A stretch of 64,000 bases of DNA from Cyclobacteriaceae bacterium. Lineage in GTDB: Bacteria; Bacteroidota; Bacteroidia; Cytophagales; Cyclobacteriaceae. Under the pieces are notes generated by a model. It did no database searches and had not been told where the DNA came from. It saw nothing but the letters and a program-made list of their open reading frames with translations. The first letter of the stretch is position 1; each line of letters starts with the position of its first letter. Below are positions 26,227 to 35,555 of this stretch, piece after piece. The translations under genes were made by a program, and so were the position numbers. The DNA is taken from positions 1 through 64,000 of the forward strand of contig JAEUUE010000096.1 in assembly GCA_016787605.1 (NCBI GenBank), written 5' to 3'.

Positions 26227-26299
26227 GAAGGGAACCCTTTTTTGTTTAGTTCAGGTCGGATACCCACTGACTAGTTGTATTCATTTCCTATTCTTTCAT

Positions 26300-27553
26300 A
26301 TGAGACGATTTGCTTTGTACATGCTGCTATTGCTGATCAGATTACAACCGTTGTCTGCGCAGCCGCGTGATACCGTGATATCCCTTTCAGAGGCAAAAGC
26401 CAGGTTGATGAACTATAACCTTGGCTTGCTGGCCACCTACTACAACATCAGCCAGGCACGGGCGCAAGTGATCCAGGCCAAAGTCTGGAATAACCCTTAT
26501 TTCATCTTTAACGGAGAGCTTTGGAACAGTGAAACCAATGAATATTTCCGTGTATCCAACCAGTACCTTATTCAAATTGAGCAAACATTCTCTGTGGCCG
26601 GCAAGCATACAAACGCCGTGAGGCTTGCCCGGGTCAATGTTGAACTGGCGGAAAAGCAATTGGAAGACGTCATTCGGAGCCTCGTCTTCGAACTATCGAA
26701 TGTCTACAACGATGTAGCGGCCCTGCAGGAAAAAGAGATGGTGTATCGCCATGTGATGGCCAACTACGACCGGTTGATGGATGCAACCCGGAAACAACTG
26801 GAAGTAGGTGCGATCTCCGTGACCGAGACCGTGCGGCTGGAAGCCGAGTACCTTGCCGTAAAGACCAACGCCCTGAACAATCTCGGGCAAAAAGAGAAGT
26901 CACTCTCAGATTTGCGCACACTTCTTCGACTGCCGGCGGATACCGTTTTCTATGTGGAGCAGCGGCTTCCCCCCGTCGGACTTGAGTTTGAAGCCGGCGT
27001 AATAGCCGAACAAGCCATTACCGTCCGCCCCGACCTTCAATTGAGCAAGCTGGATGTACGCTACCAGGAGCAAAACCTCAAGCTCCAGCGCTCCGCATCC
27101 GTTCCAGACATCAAGTTCGGCTTTCAGCCCATTGACAAAGGCAGCAACTATGTCCGTCCCTATCATGGTTTCACCACCGAAATGTCCATTCCAGTATTTG
27201 ACCGTAACCAGGGCCGGATCAAGCAGGCAGAATACGCTATCCGTCAATCCAGCCTTCGTGTGGACGAGGCTGAAATCAGGATTCGCAATGAAGTACTGGC
27301 TGCCTATAACCGGTACAGGAATTCACTGGAGGGGGTAACCAACTATAACCAGCAATTTCTGGACCGGCTCCGCGATCTGAACCGAAGCGCCGACCTGAAC
27401 TTTCAACGGCGAAACATCAGCCTGCTGCAGTTTATCGACCAGCAGCGCATTTACATCCTCACCAACCTCCAGCTGATCGACATGCGCCAACTCTACCTGA
27501 ACAATGTCAATGAACTCAACTTTGCTGTAGGGACGAACCTGATCGAATACTAA
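26300..27553 (+). CDS. TolC-family outer membrane efflux protein (CzcC-like)
   Basis: 417 residues: signal peptide (about 1-22, PLSAQ), then two outer-membrane-efflux repeats rich in coiled-coil helix (LVFELSNVYNDVAALQEKEMVYRHV; VRLEAEYLAVKTNALNNLGQ; RIRNEVLAAYNRYRNSLEGV). TolC/CzcC trimers form the outer-membrane exit duct for an RND pump. With the adaptor (28358-29452) and pump (29462-32590) downstream it completes a Czc/Cus-type system. Six bases separate it from the next gene. Confidence 0.93.
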   Translation: MRRFALYMLLLLIRLQPLSAQPRDTVISLSEAKARLMNYNLGLLATYYNISQARAQVIQAKVWNNPYFIFNGELWNSETNEYFRVSNQYLIQIEQTFSVAGKHTNAVRLARVNVELAEKQLEDVIRSLVFELSNVYNDVAALQEKEMVYRHVMANYDRLMDATRKQLEVGAISVTETVRLEAEYLAVKTNALNNLGQKEKSLSDLRTLLRLPADTVFYVEQRLPPVGLEFEAGVIAEQAITVRPDLQLSKLDVRYQEQNLKLQRSASVPDIKFGFQPIDKGSNYVRPYHGFTTEMSIPVFDRNQGRIKQAEYAIRQSSLRVDEAEIRIRNEVLAAYNRYRNSLEGVTNYNQQFLDRLRDLNRSADLNFQRRNISLLQFIDQQRIYILTNLQLIDMRQLYLNNVNELNFAVGTNLIEY

Positions 27554-27559
27554 ATCACC

Positions 27560-28336
27560 ATGAAACCGAATCAAACCAAATCCCACCTCTGGAAGATTAC
27601 GCTGGCCGTCAGCTTGCTCCTACTCCTGATGACGCCCACCCTAATAGCCCAAACGATGAACTCGGTCAAACAGGAAAATCAGCCAGAGCAACTGCATGCA
27701 AAGAACTTGCATTGGGGAGTGGCCGTCCAGTTACTATGGACGACCCTTGACGGCCCCGCCCTCCCGGAATCCTATTATACCAAACCTTCGCTCGGAATCG
27801 GCCTTCGCGCCGAGTATTACTTCCTTCCCTTCCTGGGGATGAGTGCGGGCGTAGGCTTTCAGCAGCGGGGCGCCGGGATCATTAATCCGGACCACACCGG
27901 CGGCGCGTACTCGCATCCGCTCACGCTTGACATCCATGGCAACCAGGGTGACCCGGATTCCACACACCTTCAAAAGCTCCGGTTTAACACCCTCGAGTTG
28001 CCGGTATCGCTCCTTCTACAAACGCCAAACGAGATTATCGAAGGCATCCGGCTGAGCGCTTCTGTCGGCGTGATCTATATCTATCATTTTGAAGCCAACC
28101 TGGTGTTTGAAAGCGTATCCGACGGAGACCATTACGTCCAGCCGGTCACTCCAGCTTATTTGCGTCATGACCTGGGGTATCAGCTTTCTGCGGGGGTTGA
28201 TATCAACATCGCGGAAACCGGAAGTCGATTTCAAGTTCATTACCTCTACAACGCCGGGCTTGGCAATGTCTATGCCGCAGACCAGGGCCAGGGACGACAA
28301 GTGGCCTATGGCATCCGGTTAACCTGTTTATTCTAA
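27560..28336 (+). CDS. outer membrane beta-barrel protein inside the efflux operon
   Basis: 258 residues with a signal peptide (LLLLLMTPTLIAQ, about 15-30). The body follows the PorT/OmpW-like 'outer membrane beta-barrel' pattern: HWGVAVQLLWTTL, GLRAEYYFLPFLGMSAGVGFQQRGAG, LRFNTLELPVSLLLQTP, DLGYQLSAGVDINI, and a terminal strand ending in LTCLF. Its placement between CzcC-like and CzcB-like genes, with gaps of 6 and 21 bases, is unusual for czc operons and suggests an accessory outer-membrane function. No substrate can be inferred. Confidence 0.78.
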   Translation: MKPNQTKSHLWKITLAVSLLLLLMTPTLIAQTMNSVKQENQPEQLHAKNLHWGVAVQLLWTTLDGPALPESYYTKPSLGIGLRAEYYFLPFLGMSAGVGFQQRGAGIINPDHTGGAYSHPLTLDIHGNQGDPDSTHLQKLRFNTLELPVSLLLQTPNEIIEGIRLSASVGVIYIYHFEANLVFESVSDGDHYVQPVTPAYLRHDLGYQLSAGVDINIAETGSRFQVHYLYNAGLGNVYAADQGQGRQVAYGIRLTCLF

Positions 28337-28357
28337 GTAATCTAAAGACATACCTAC

Positions 28358-29452
28358 ATGAACCTTCCCACCACTCGCTACCCTCACGGAATCATGCTCC
28401 TTTTGCTCGTGTTAATGGCTGCCTGCGAACCCGGCACAGACGAGTCACCTGAGACGACATTTGTACTGACCGAAACCATTTCCAAGGATAAAGAACTTGC
28501 TGAAGCTGTGGAAAAAGTGGTGCAGCACGAGATCTCGTTGACCGGGAAAGTCAACTTCAACGAAAACACCGTGGCCCGGGTGTTCCCGCTGGCGGGAGGA
28601 TTCGTGGAGGAGCTTACCGCTGAAATCGGAGACTATGTTCAGAAAGGCCAGACCTTGGCGATTATCCGAAGCCCTGAAATCGCAGGCTTTATCCAGGAAA
28701 ATGAAGCCGCCCAATCGCGATTGCAGGTTGCGGAAAAGAACGCGGCGGTAACGGAAGCGCTTTATGAAACGGGTAATGCGTCAGAAGTTCAATTGGTTAA
28801 CGACATCAAAGAACTGGATCGCGCCAAGGGTGAGGCTGCCCGCGCTGAAGAAGTTCTTCGCCTGTATGGTGCCAGTGGAAGATCCTCGTATGCCATACGG
28901 TCCCCTATGTCGGGTTTTGTGATCCAAAAGAACATTTCCCTCAACATGGAACTGCGCACAGAAGATATCAGCCCGGCTTTTGTTGTCGGGAGCCTGGATG
29001 AGGTCTGGGTCATGGCCAACGTCTATGAATCCGAAATCGCGCTGATAAAGGTTGGTCAGGAAGTAAACATCAAAACCATCGCCTATCCTGATCGCATCTA
29101 TCCAGGGAAGATCGACAAGATTTTCAATACCATGGATCCCATTTCGCGGGTTTTGCGGGCACGTGTGACAATTCAGAACAAGGACAATGCCTTGAAGCCT
29201 GAAATGTTTGCTCAAATCATCGTCCGCTTCGAAGGCCCCCAACAGCGGATCGCCATTCCGAGCCGAGCGATCATTTTTGATAAAGGTCGGCACTTCGTCA
29301 TGGTCTACTTCGCCGACGATCGTATTGAAACCCGGGAGGTGCGTATCTACCAGGAACTGAATGGAGAGGCCTTTCTAGACAGCGGCATCAAGGCCGGAGA
29401 AAAAGTCATGACGAAATACCAATTGCTGGTCTACGATGCCCTCAACGACTAA
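28358..29452 (+). CDS. RND efflux periplasmic adaptor lipoprotein (CzcB-like)
   Basis: 364 residues; lipobox LMAAC (C23) instead of the uncleaved anchor seen in many adaptors. It has the first half of a biotinyl-lipoyl-like hairpin (RVFPLAGGFVEELTAEIGDYVQKGQ), a short helical hairpin (FIQENEAAQSRLQVAEKNAAV to AARAEEVLRLYG), the second lipoyl half (IRSPMSGFVIQKNISLN) and beta-barrel/membrane-proximal domains (VWVMANVYESEIALIKVGQEV). It links the inner-membrane pump to TolC. No histidine-rich metal-binding N-terminus. The pump gene starts 9 bases after its stop. Confidence 0.93.
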   Translation: MNLPTTRYPHGIMLLLLVLMAACEPGTDESPETTFVLTETISKDKELAEAVEKVVQHEISLTGKVNFNENTVARVFPLAGGFVEELTAEIGDYVQKGQTLAIIRSPEIAGFIQENEAAQSRLQVAEKNAAVTEALYETGNASEVQLVNDIKELDRAKGEAARAEEVLRLYGASGRSSYAIRSPMSGFVIQKNISLNMELRTEDISPAFVVGSLDEVWVMANVYESEIALIKVGQEVNIKTIAYPDRIYPGKIDKIFNTMDPISRVLRARVTIQNKDNALKPEMFAQIIVRFEGPQQRIAIPSRAIIFDKGRHFVMVYFADDRIETREVRIYQELNGEAFLDSGIKAGEKVMTKYQLLVYDALND

Positions 29453-29461
29453 TTGCCGGAT

Positions 29462-32400
29462 ATGAATCGCTTTGTCAAGAATATCGTCGCGTTTTCGCTG
29501 AAGAACCGATTCTTCGTCTTCTTCTCTACGCTGGTATTGATCGCCGCCGGGGTATGGAGCTATCTCAAAACTCCGTTGGAGGCATTCCCGGATGTAACCA
29601 ACACCCAAATCATTATTGTCACTCAGTGGAACGGGCGGAGCGCGGAGGAGGTGGAACGCTTCGTAAGTATACCCATTGAGGTGAGTATGAACTCCGTCCA
29701 GCGAAAGACCAGTGTTCGCTCCATCTCCATGTTCGGGCTGTCGGTGATCAAAATTATCTTCGAAGATGATGTAGAAGATTTCTATGCCCGGCAACAGGTA
29801 AACAACCTGCTTGTGAATGTAGCCTTGCCGGAAGGGGTTGAGCCGGACGTACAACCACCCTATGGTCCCACGGGCGAGATCTTTCGATACACCCTAAAGA
29901 GTGAACGCAATACAAGTGAATTGCTGGCCTACCAGGATTGGGTAATAGACCGGCAACTGCGTGCGGTTCCCGGTGTTGCCGATATCGTGTCGTTTGGGGG
30001 CGCCCGTAAAATCTATGAGGTCGTGGTCAACCCCATCAAGCTGGCGGAATTTGACATCACCCCGCTGGAGGTGTACCAGGCCGTCGCCAAGAGCAATATC
30101 AACGTCGGCGGTGACGTCATTGAAAAGAATGGTCAAGCGTTCGTTGTCAGGGGTATCGGCCTGCTGACGAGCATACAAGACATTGAAAATATCCTCATCG
30201 AAACTATCAACGACGTTCCTGTACTGGTGAAGAATGTAGCCATCGTAAAGGTCGGATCACTGCCCAGAGTCGGGATGGCCGGTCTGGATGAAAATGACGA
30301 TGTCGTGGAAGGTATTGTTGTCATGCGGAAAGGAGAAAACCCTGGCGACGTGCTGAAGCGGGTGAAGGCCAAGATCAATGAAATCAACGAAAAGGTACTG
30401 CCATCGGACATTCAGATGAAAATATTCTATGATCGGGATAAGCTGATCAGTTATTGCCGGGAGACTGTCACCGGCAACCTGCTTGAGGGCATCTTCCTTG
30501 TAACCGTCGTGGTGTTCATATTCATGTTCGACTGGCGTAGCACCCTGATCGTTTCGCTGATCATTCCTCTCTCCCTCCTCTTTGCCTTTATGTGCCTGAA
30601 ACTAAAGGGTATGAGTGCCAACCTCCTGTCCATGGGTGCTATTGACTTTGGCATTATCATCGATGGCGCAGTTGTCATGGTGGAGGGACTCTTCGTCCTC
30701 CTGGCCCACGAAGCCGACCATGTGGGCATGCTCAAGTTCAACAAGCTGTCCAAGTTGGGCGCCGTGAAACGATCCGGTGTGGAACTTGGCAAGGCGATCT
30801 TCTTTGCCAAACTAATCATCATTACCAGCCTCATCCCCATCTTCTCCTTTGAAAAGGTGGAGGGAAAACTGTTTTCACCATTGGCCTATACGCTTGGCTT
30901 TGCACTCCTTGGCGCGCTGATCTATACCCTCACCCTTGTGCCTGTATTGAGCAGTATTCTCTTTAACCACAACGTACGGGAGAAGCGCAACGTGGTAGTC
31001 AATTTTTTCAACCGCATTGTTCACCAGGGGTTCACCTTCTGCTACCAGCACAAAAAGATCAGCCTGATGGTAAGCTTTGCCATCCTGATCCTCAGCCTGC
31101 TGTCTTTTAAATTTCTGGGTTCTGAATTTCTACCCACTTTAAATGAGGGAGCCCTTTGGGTTGAAGCCAAACTGCCCATGAGCTCGTCCATCCAGGAGAC
31201 GAATAAATTCGTCCACATTTTCCGGTCAAAAATCAATGAATTTGACGAAGTAGAGTCTGTGCTTTCGCAGATCGGCCGATCCAATGACGGCACCGATCCG
31301 TCGGGCTTCTACTATGTACAATGCCAGGTCAACTTGAAACCAAAGAAAGAATGGAAGCGGGACCTCAGCACCGATGAGCTGGTAGAAGAGATGGATAAGA
31401 AGCTCCGGGAGTACCCGGGCGTAATTTATAACTACTCCCAGCCCATTATTGATAATGTGGCGGAGGCCGTAGCCGGTATCAACGCCTCACTGGCGGTAAA
31501 AATTGTTGGGGATGACCTGGAGGAGCTTGACGCCAAGGCCGACACCATCGCCGCGATTCTGCGCAATGTACGCGGAATCAAGGACCTAGGCATCCTCCGT
31601 AACCTTGGACAACCGGAAGTAAGTGTGGTGCTCAACCAGCAGAAAATGGCCTTCTACGGCGTGACCATTGCCGATGCCGGAACGGTAATTGAAATGGCCA
31701 TCGGCGGAAAAACAGCTACGCAGTTTTACGAACAGGAAAAGAAGTTTGATGTGCGAATACGGTATGCCAGCGAATTCCGAAAATCGGAAAGAGAAATCGA
31801 AAACCTAAAGGTGCCCACCGTCAAGGGTAATAAGATTCCGCTAAAGGAGATCGCGGATATCCGTGAAAACACCGGGGCCGCCTTTATTTACCGAAACAAC
31901 AATAAGCGCTTCATCGCCATCAAGTTCTCCATCCGCGAACGAGACCTGGGCAGCACTATCGCTGAAGCCCAGGAGAAGGTTAACGCAGGCGTCGTCATCC
32001 CCAAAGGGATGTCCATCGAGTGGAGTGGAGAGTTTGAAAACCAGGTACGGGCCCAGAAACGACTCTCGGAAGTTGTGCCCATCTGCCTGATGCTGATCTT
32101 CTTCCTTCTCTTCGTGGCCTTTGGCAATGTGAAAGATGCCGGTCTCGTGCTGGTAAACGTACCGTTCGCCCTGATCGGCGGAATACTCGCCCTTCATCTC
32201 ACCGGCACGAACTTCAGTATATCGGCAGGTATCGGATTTATCGCCTTGTTCGGAATTTGTATTCAGAATGGCGTCATCCTGATTTCTGTATTCAAGAAGT
32301 ACATCCGTGACTTCTCCCTGGCTGAGGCACTTGACCGAGGTGTGGCCGAACGCACGCGGCCCGTGATTATGACGGCCATCATGGCGGCTATCGGACTCAT

Positions 32401-32590
32401 GCCAGCCGCCCTCTCCACAGGCATAGGCTCGGAAACCCAAAGGCCTTTGGCTATCGTGGTCATCGGTGGATTGGTGAGCTCCACCATACTCACCTTGTTG
32501 ATCTTTCCGATCATCTTTGAACGCGGGTATCAACACCCGGGACATATCCATCACAAACCAGGAGGGACCCCCAGACGTTTCGAGCAGTAG
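29462..32590 (+). CDS. heavy-metal RND efflux pump (CzcA/CusA family)
   Basis: 1042 residues from the ATG at 29462; an in-frame TTG at 29453 is less likely. RND topology: TM1 near 10-30, two large periplasmic loops, twelve membrane segments. The proton-relay motif in TM4 is DFGIIIDGAVVMVE with D395, D401 and E408, the spacing of CzcA D402/D408/E415, which marks the heavy-metal (HME) class. The usual Asn after the Glu is Gly here (VEG). It exports divalent cations such as Co/Zn/Cd, or possibly other metals, from periplasm or cytoplasm using the proton gradient. Last gene of the operon starting at 25838. Confidence 0.95.
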   Translation: MNRFVKNIVAFSLKNRFFVFFSTLVLIAAGVWSYLKTPLEAFPDVTNTQIIIVTQWNGRSAEEVERFVSIPIEVSMNSVQRKTSVRSISMFGLSVIKIIFEDDVEDFYARQQVNNLLVNVALPEGVEPDVQPPYGPTGEIFRYTLKSERNTSELLAYQDWVIDRQLRAVPGVADIVSFGGARKIYEVVVNPIKLAEFDITPLEVYQAVAKSNINVGGDVIEKNGQAFVVRGIGLLTSIQDIENILIETINDVPVLVKNVAIVKVGSLPRVGMAGLDENDDVVEGIVVMRKGENPGDVLKRVKAKINEINEKVLPSDIQMKIFYDRDKLISYCRETVTGNLLEGIFLVTVVVFIFMFDWRSTLIVSLIIPLSLLFAFMCLKLKGMSANLLSMGAIDFGIIIDGAVVMVEGLFVLLAHEADHVGMLKFNKLSKLGAVKRSGVELGKAIFFAKLIIITSLIPIFSFEKVEGKLFSPLAYTLGFALLGALIYTLTLVPVLSSILFNHNVREKRNVVVNFFNRIVHQGFTFCYQHKKISLMVSFAILILSLLSFKFLGSEFLPTLNEGALWVEAKLPMSSSIQETNKFVHIFRSKINEFDEVESVLSQIGRSNDGTDPSGFYYVQCQVNLKPKKEWKRDLSTDELVEEMDKKLREYPGVIYNYSQPIIDNVAEAVAGINASLAVKIVGDDLEELDAKADTIAAILRNVRGIKDLGILRNLGQPEVSVVLNQQKMAFYGVTIADAGTVIEMAIGGKTATQFYEQEKKFDVRIRYASEFRKSEREIENLKVPTVKGNKIPLKEIADIRENTGAAFIYRNNNKRFIAIKFSIRERDLGSTIAEAQEKVNAGVVIPKGMSIEWSGEFENQVRAQKRLSEVVPICLMLIFFLLFVAFGNVKDAGLVLVNVPFALIGGILALHLTGTNFSISAGIGFIALFGICIQNGVILISVFKKYIRDFSLAEALDRGVAERTRPVIMTAIMAAIGLMPAALSTGIGSETQRPLAIVVIGGLVSSTILTLLIFPIIFERGYQHPGHIHHKPGGTPRRFEQ

Positions 32591-32610
32591 GGCAAGCGAA
32601 AGCGGGAGGA

Positions 32611-32618
32611 TATATTTG
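32611..32618 (+). promoter_or_regulatory. -7 box (TATATTTG) of the GH13 gene
   Basis: Exact TAnnTTTG match ending 8 bases before the ATG at 32627. No TTG is visible at the expected -33 distance. The transcript would begin almost at the start codon. Confidence 0.5.
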
Positions 32619-32626
32619 CATGTTAC

Positions 32627-34024
32627 ATGATGATCCGCAGATTCTTGCTGGGCGTTTTATTCCTGCTTGCCGCCGGCTGCTCAAGCCCCACGGTAGCCCC
32701 TGTGGCTCCGGCCCCCCCTCCTCCTGCCGTAACCTACACCGACCCGCCTGCCTACGGCGTGCCCTTCGCCCAGGTCCCGGAGACCAAAGACATTATTATG
32801 TATGAGGTCAACCTCCGGGCCTTTAGCACGTCAGGCACTTTCGCCGGCGTCACCGCACGGCTCGACTCCATCAAGGCCTTGGGTGCCAACACGATCTGGC
32901 TTATGCCCATCCACCCGGTGGGTCAACTCAACTCCGTCGGGCAATTGGGATCGCCCTATTCGGTGAAGAACTACAAAGAGGTAAGCACGGAGTATGGTAC
33001 CCTGGATGACCTGCGCCACCTGGTGACCGAAGCACATGCCAAAGGCATGGCCGTCATCCTCGATTGGGTGGCCAACCATACCGCATGGGATAACCCATGG
33101 ATCGTGAATACCACCTGGTACACCCGGAACCAGTACGGTGCCATTACTCATCCCCCCGGCACCAACTGGCTCGACGTGGCCGACCTCGACTACTCCAGCA
33201 ACGCCATGCGCCGCGCCATGATCAACGCCATGAAATACTGGATCCTGGCCGCCAACGTCGACGGCTACCGCTGCGACTATGCCGATGGCATTCCTTACGA
33301 CTTCTGGAAACAGGCCATCGACACACTCGAGGCCATGCCGGGACGCGAGCTGATCCTGCTGGCCGAGGGGGCCCGGAAAGACCACTTCACTGCCGGTTTC
33401 CAGTTGAACTATGGATGGGATTACTTCGGCGGCTTGGTTTCGGTTTTCAAGGATGGACAGGCCGCCACCGGACTCACCACGATCGATGCCAATGAAACAT
33501 TCAACATGCCAGCCGGTACCTACCGCCTGCGCTTCACAGCCAACCACGACGAGGTGGCCTGGAACGACACACCGCTGGGCCTTTTTGGCGGGCAAGACGG
33601 CTCCCTGGCTGCCTTCGTACTGGCTTCCTTCATGGGCGGTGTCCCCCTCCTCTACAATGGCCAGGAAGTCGGCTGCCCCGTGAAGTTGCCCTTCTTTTCC
33701 CGGTCACCCATCGACTGGAATATTAACCCCGGCATGACCCGGACTTACAAGAAGCTACTTTCCATTCGAGCCAATAGCGAAGCCATCAAACAAGGGACTA
33801 TTCAAACCTTCTCCGATAACGATGTAGTTGCCTTCAAACGCATCTCGGGAAGTGAAGAAGTGCTGGTGATCGTCAACACCCGCCCCACGACCGTAACGCA
33901 CACCCTCGACGGAACACTGATCAATACCACGTGGGGGGATACAATGAACCAATTGGCTGTCAAGCAGTTAGGGACTACCCTGGATCTTGGACCGTTTGCG
34001 TACTTCATCCTGAAGAAACCCTGA
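32627..34024 (+). CDS. GH13 alpha-amylase-family lipoprotein
   Basis: 465 residues; lipobox LLAAGC (C18), then a proline/alanine linker. The (beta/alpha)8 barrel has all GH13 regions: DWVANHT, GYRCDYAD with nucleophile D217, LLAEG with acid/base E247, and FTANHDE with D308. A short C-terminal beta domain (VLVIVNTRPTTVTHTLDG) ends the protein. It should hydrolyse or rearrange alpha-glucans at the cell envelope. GH13 subfamily cannot be fixed by eye. It starts 36 bases after the pump stop with its own -7 box, and has no other starch genes beside it. Confidence 0.93.
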   Translation: MMIRRFLLGVLFLLAAGCSSPTVAPVAPAPPPPAVTYTDPPAYGVPFAQVPETKDIIMYEVNLRAFSTSGTFAGVTARLDSIKALGANTIWLMPIHPVGQLNSVGQLGSPYSVKNYKEVSTEYGTLDDLRHLVTEAHAKGMAVILDWVANHTAWDNPWIVNTTWYTRNQYGAITHPPGTNWLDVADLDYSSNAMRRAMINAMKYWILAANVDGYRCDYADGIPYDFWKQAIDTLEAMPGRELILLAEGARKDHFTAGFQLNYGWDYFGGLVSVFKDGQAATGLTTIDANETFNMPAGTYRLRFTANHDEVAWNDTPLGLFGGQDGSLAAFVLASFMGGVPLLYNGQEVGCPVKLPFFSRSPIDWNINPGMTRTYKKLLSIRANSEAIKQGTIQTFSDNDVVAFKRISGSEEVLVIVNTRPTTVTHTLDGTLINTTWGDTMNQLAVKQLGTTLDLGPFAYFILKKP

Positions 34025-34194
34025 CCTCGGGATCCGGGTGATGGATCATTCCGGCCGTCGCCATCGCTCGCGATGGATTCAAAAAAAATCCCGCTATTGA
34101 TTTTTATTGATAAACTCTTATTTCAAATTTGTCTCCCGTTAGACAGACATTACCTGTTAACGCAAACCTTATAACCACCATAAACAGTTTTACC

Positions 34195-34425
34195 ATGGCA
34201 AAGAAGAAAGCAAAGAAGGCCGCCAAGAAAGTGAAGGCGAAAGCCAAAAAGGCGGTGAAGAAAGCAGCCAAGAAGCCGGCCAAAAAAGCCGCCAAGAAAG
34301 CTGCGAAGAAGCCTGCTGCCAAGAAAGCAGCTCCGAAAGCCGCACCGGCTCCTGCTCCGGCACCGGCACCTGCCCCCACTCCGGCTCCCACCACGGGCAA
34401 CACGGGCGGCATGGGCAACATGTAA
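34195..34425 (+). CDS. lysine/alanine-rich histone H1-like protein
   Basis: 76 residues from the ATG at 34195 (MAKKKAKKAAK). Residues 2-50 are almost only Lys, Ala, Val and Pro in AKKxAKK repeats, then an Ala-Pro repeat (about 50-64) and a Gly/Thr/Asn/Met end. This is the composition of H1-type C-terminal tails and of bacterial KA-rich DNA-binding proteins; nonspecific DNA or RNA binding is likely. Codon use is biased by the repeats. A TTG ... AAATTTG promoter-like pair lies at about 34108-34132, giving a leader of some 60 bases. Two hairpins follow the gene. Confidence 0.75.
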   Translation: MAKKKAKKAAKKVKAKAKKAVKKAAKKPAKKAAKKAAKKPAAKKAAPKAAPAPAPAPAPAPTPAPTTGNTGGMGNM

Positions 34426-34428
34426 TCA

Positions 34429-34475
34429 AAGACGTCAACGTCTTGTACGAAGAGCGGCTGCGGCCGCTTTTCGTA
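34429..34475 (+). terminator. paired hairpins after the histone-like gene
   Basis: Two adjacent inverted repeats: AAGACGT-ca-ACGTCTT (34429-34444) and TACGAA-g-AGCGGC-tgcg-GCCGCT-t-TTCGTA (34446-34475), the second followed by TTTTA. The second is a good intrinsic terminator for the gene ending at 34425. Confidence 0.7.
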
Positions 34476-34488
34476 TTTTAGGCCCCTT

Positions 34489-35538
34489 ATGAATCCTGCG
34501 CGACGACTACCCTACACCCTGATGGTGACAGGATTGTTGCTCGCCGCCACCCTGGTCCTGGCACGCCGCCCCTACTACAATTGGGACATGTTTCCCTACA
34601 TGGCCATTGTGATGGCTTCACCTGATATTCCGTTTGAACAGACACATGCCCGCGTCTACGAAGAAGCCAGGGCAAATATGCTACCCGGAGACTTCGAAGC
34701 CATCGCCTCGCGTCAGCCTGAACTGAAGGCCGATCCCCAGGCCTTCCAGGATATCCTCCGGTACCACACCCTCAAGCCTGGCTATACCGGAATCGCCCGG
34801 ATCCTCTACCATCTTGGAGTCAACCCCCTTGCCGCGACGTGGCTGCCTTCTTTGGTGAGTTATTTCCTCCTGGGCATCTTGATTTTCAGTTGGGCCAAAA
34901 TGCAGGCTCCCGTTCCCGCGGCCGCCTTGTTTACCTTCGTCATTACGCTATCACCGCCGATGATGGACCTGGCCCGATATTCAAGCCCGGACATGCTTGG
35001 TGCGCTGTTATCCCTCGCCGGCCTTGTCCTGATCCTCCAGAATAATACTACCTGGGGAACCGCCTTGTTGACGATGGCCATTCTTGTTCGACCCGATGCC
35101 ATCCTTATCCTGGCCCCGGTGGCCATTGTATTAGCCTGGACCAGGAAACTATCCGTTGGATTGGCGATTGTCTGGCTTGCCGCTGGCCTGGGTCTCACGG
35201 CATACCTCTTTTCTGATTTCAGGGTAGCCGGAGAATATACCTTCGCTGAGGCCAACCTTTCGGAAAGAATGCACCTCTATCGCGATGGTCTCACCTCATT
35301 GCTTTCGAGTTACACCATACCCCTGGTAGTCGTGGGGTGCTTCACCCTCCTTCTCCGACGGAAAAGTGACCTACTTTCCCTGCTGGTTTGGGCGGCTCTG
35401 TTTTCCATAGCCGTACGTTACTTACTCCACCCCTTCGTGGAGGACCGGTTTCACCTGCCCGCCTACCTGATTATCCTCCTGGCGACGTGGCAAACTGTGA
35501 GCCTGCGCGTCTTTAAGCCGGGTGAATCCAAATCCTGA
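34489..35538 (+). CDS. polytopic membrane protein, GT-C-like
   Basis: 349 residues with about eight to nine hydrophobic segments (near 10-27, 113-135, 140-158, 167-185, 190-206, 213-235, 270-290, 300-335). After the first segment a soluble loop (about 30-110) contains RPYYNWDMFPYMAIVM, an aromatic-rich stretch with an acidic residue just past the first membrane helix, as in GT-C glycosyltransferases and their hypothetical relatives. A short basic cytoplasmic end follows. I cannot name a family with certainty. It starts 13 bases after a terminator hairpin and is followed at 17 bases by another membrane protein. Confidence 0.7.
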   Translation: MNPARRLPYTLMVTGLLLAATLVLARRPYYNWDMFPYMAIVMASPDIPFEQTHARVYEEARANMLPGDFEAIASRQPELKADPQAFQDILRYHTLKPGYTGIARILYHLGVNPLAATWLPSLVSYFLLGILIFSWAKMQAPVPAAALFTFVITLSPPMMDLARYSSPDMLGALLSLAGLVLILQNNTTWGTALLTMAILVRPDAILILAPVAIVLAWTRKLSVGLAIVWLAAGLGLTAYLFSDFRVAGEYTFAEANLSERMHLYRDGLTSLLSSYTIPLVVVGCFTLLLRRKSDLLSLLVWAALFSIAVRYLLHPFVEDRFHLPAYLIILLATWQTVSLRVFKPGESKS

Positions 35539-35555
35539 ATATTCTATCTTGCAAG

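Noticed and set aside
34061-34076. Hairpin CCATCGC/GCGATGG after the GH13 gene as terminator
   Set aside because: Loop too small and followed by A-rich, not T-rich, sequence on the coding strand.
34104-34421. 105-codon frame antisense to the lysine-rich gene
   Set aside because: Made of Ala/Phe/Leu/Gly repeats that mirror the AKK repeats of the real gene.
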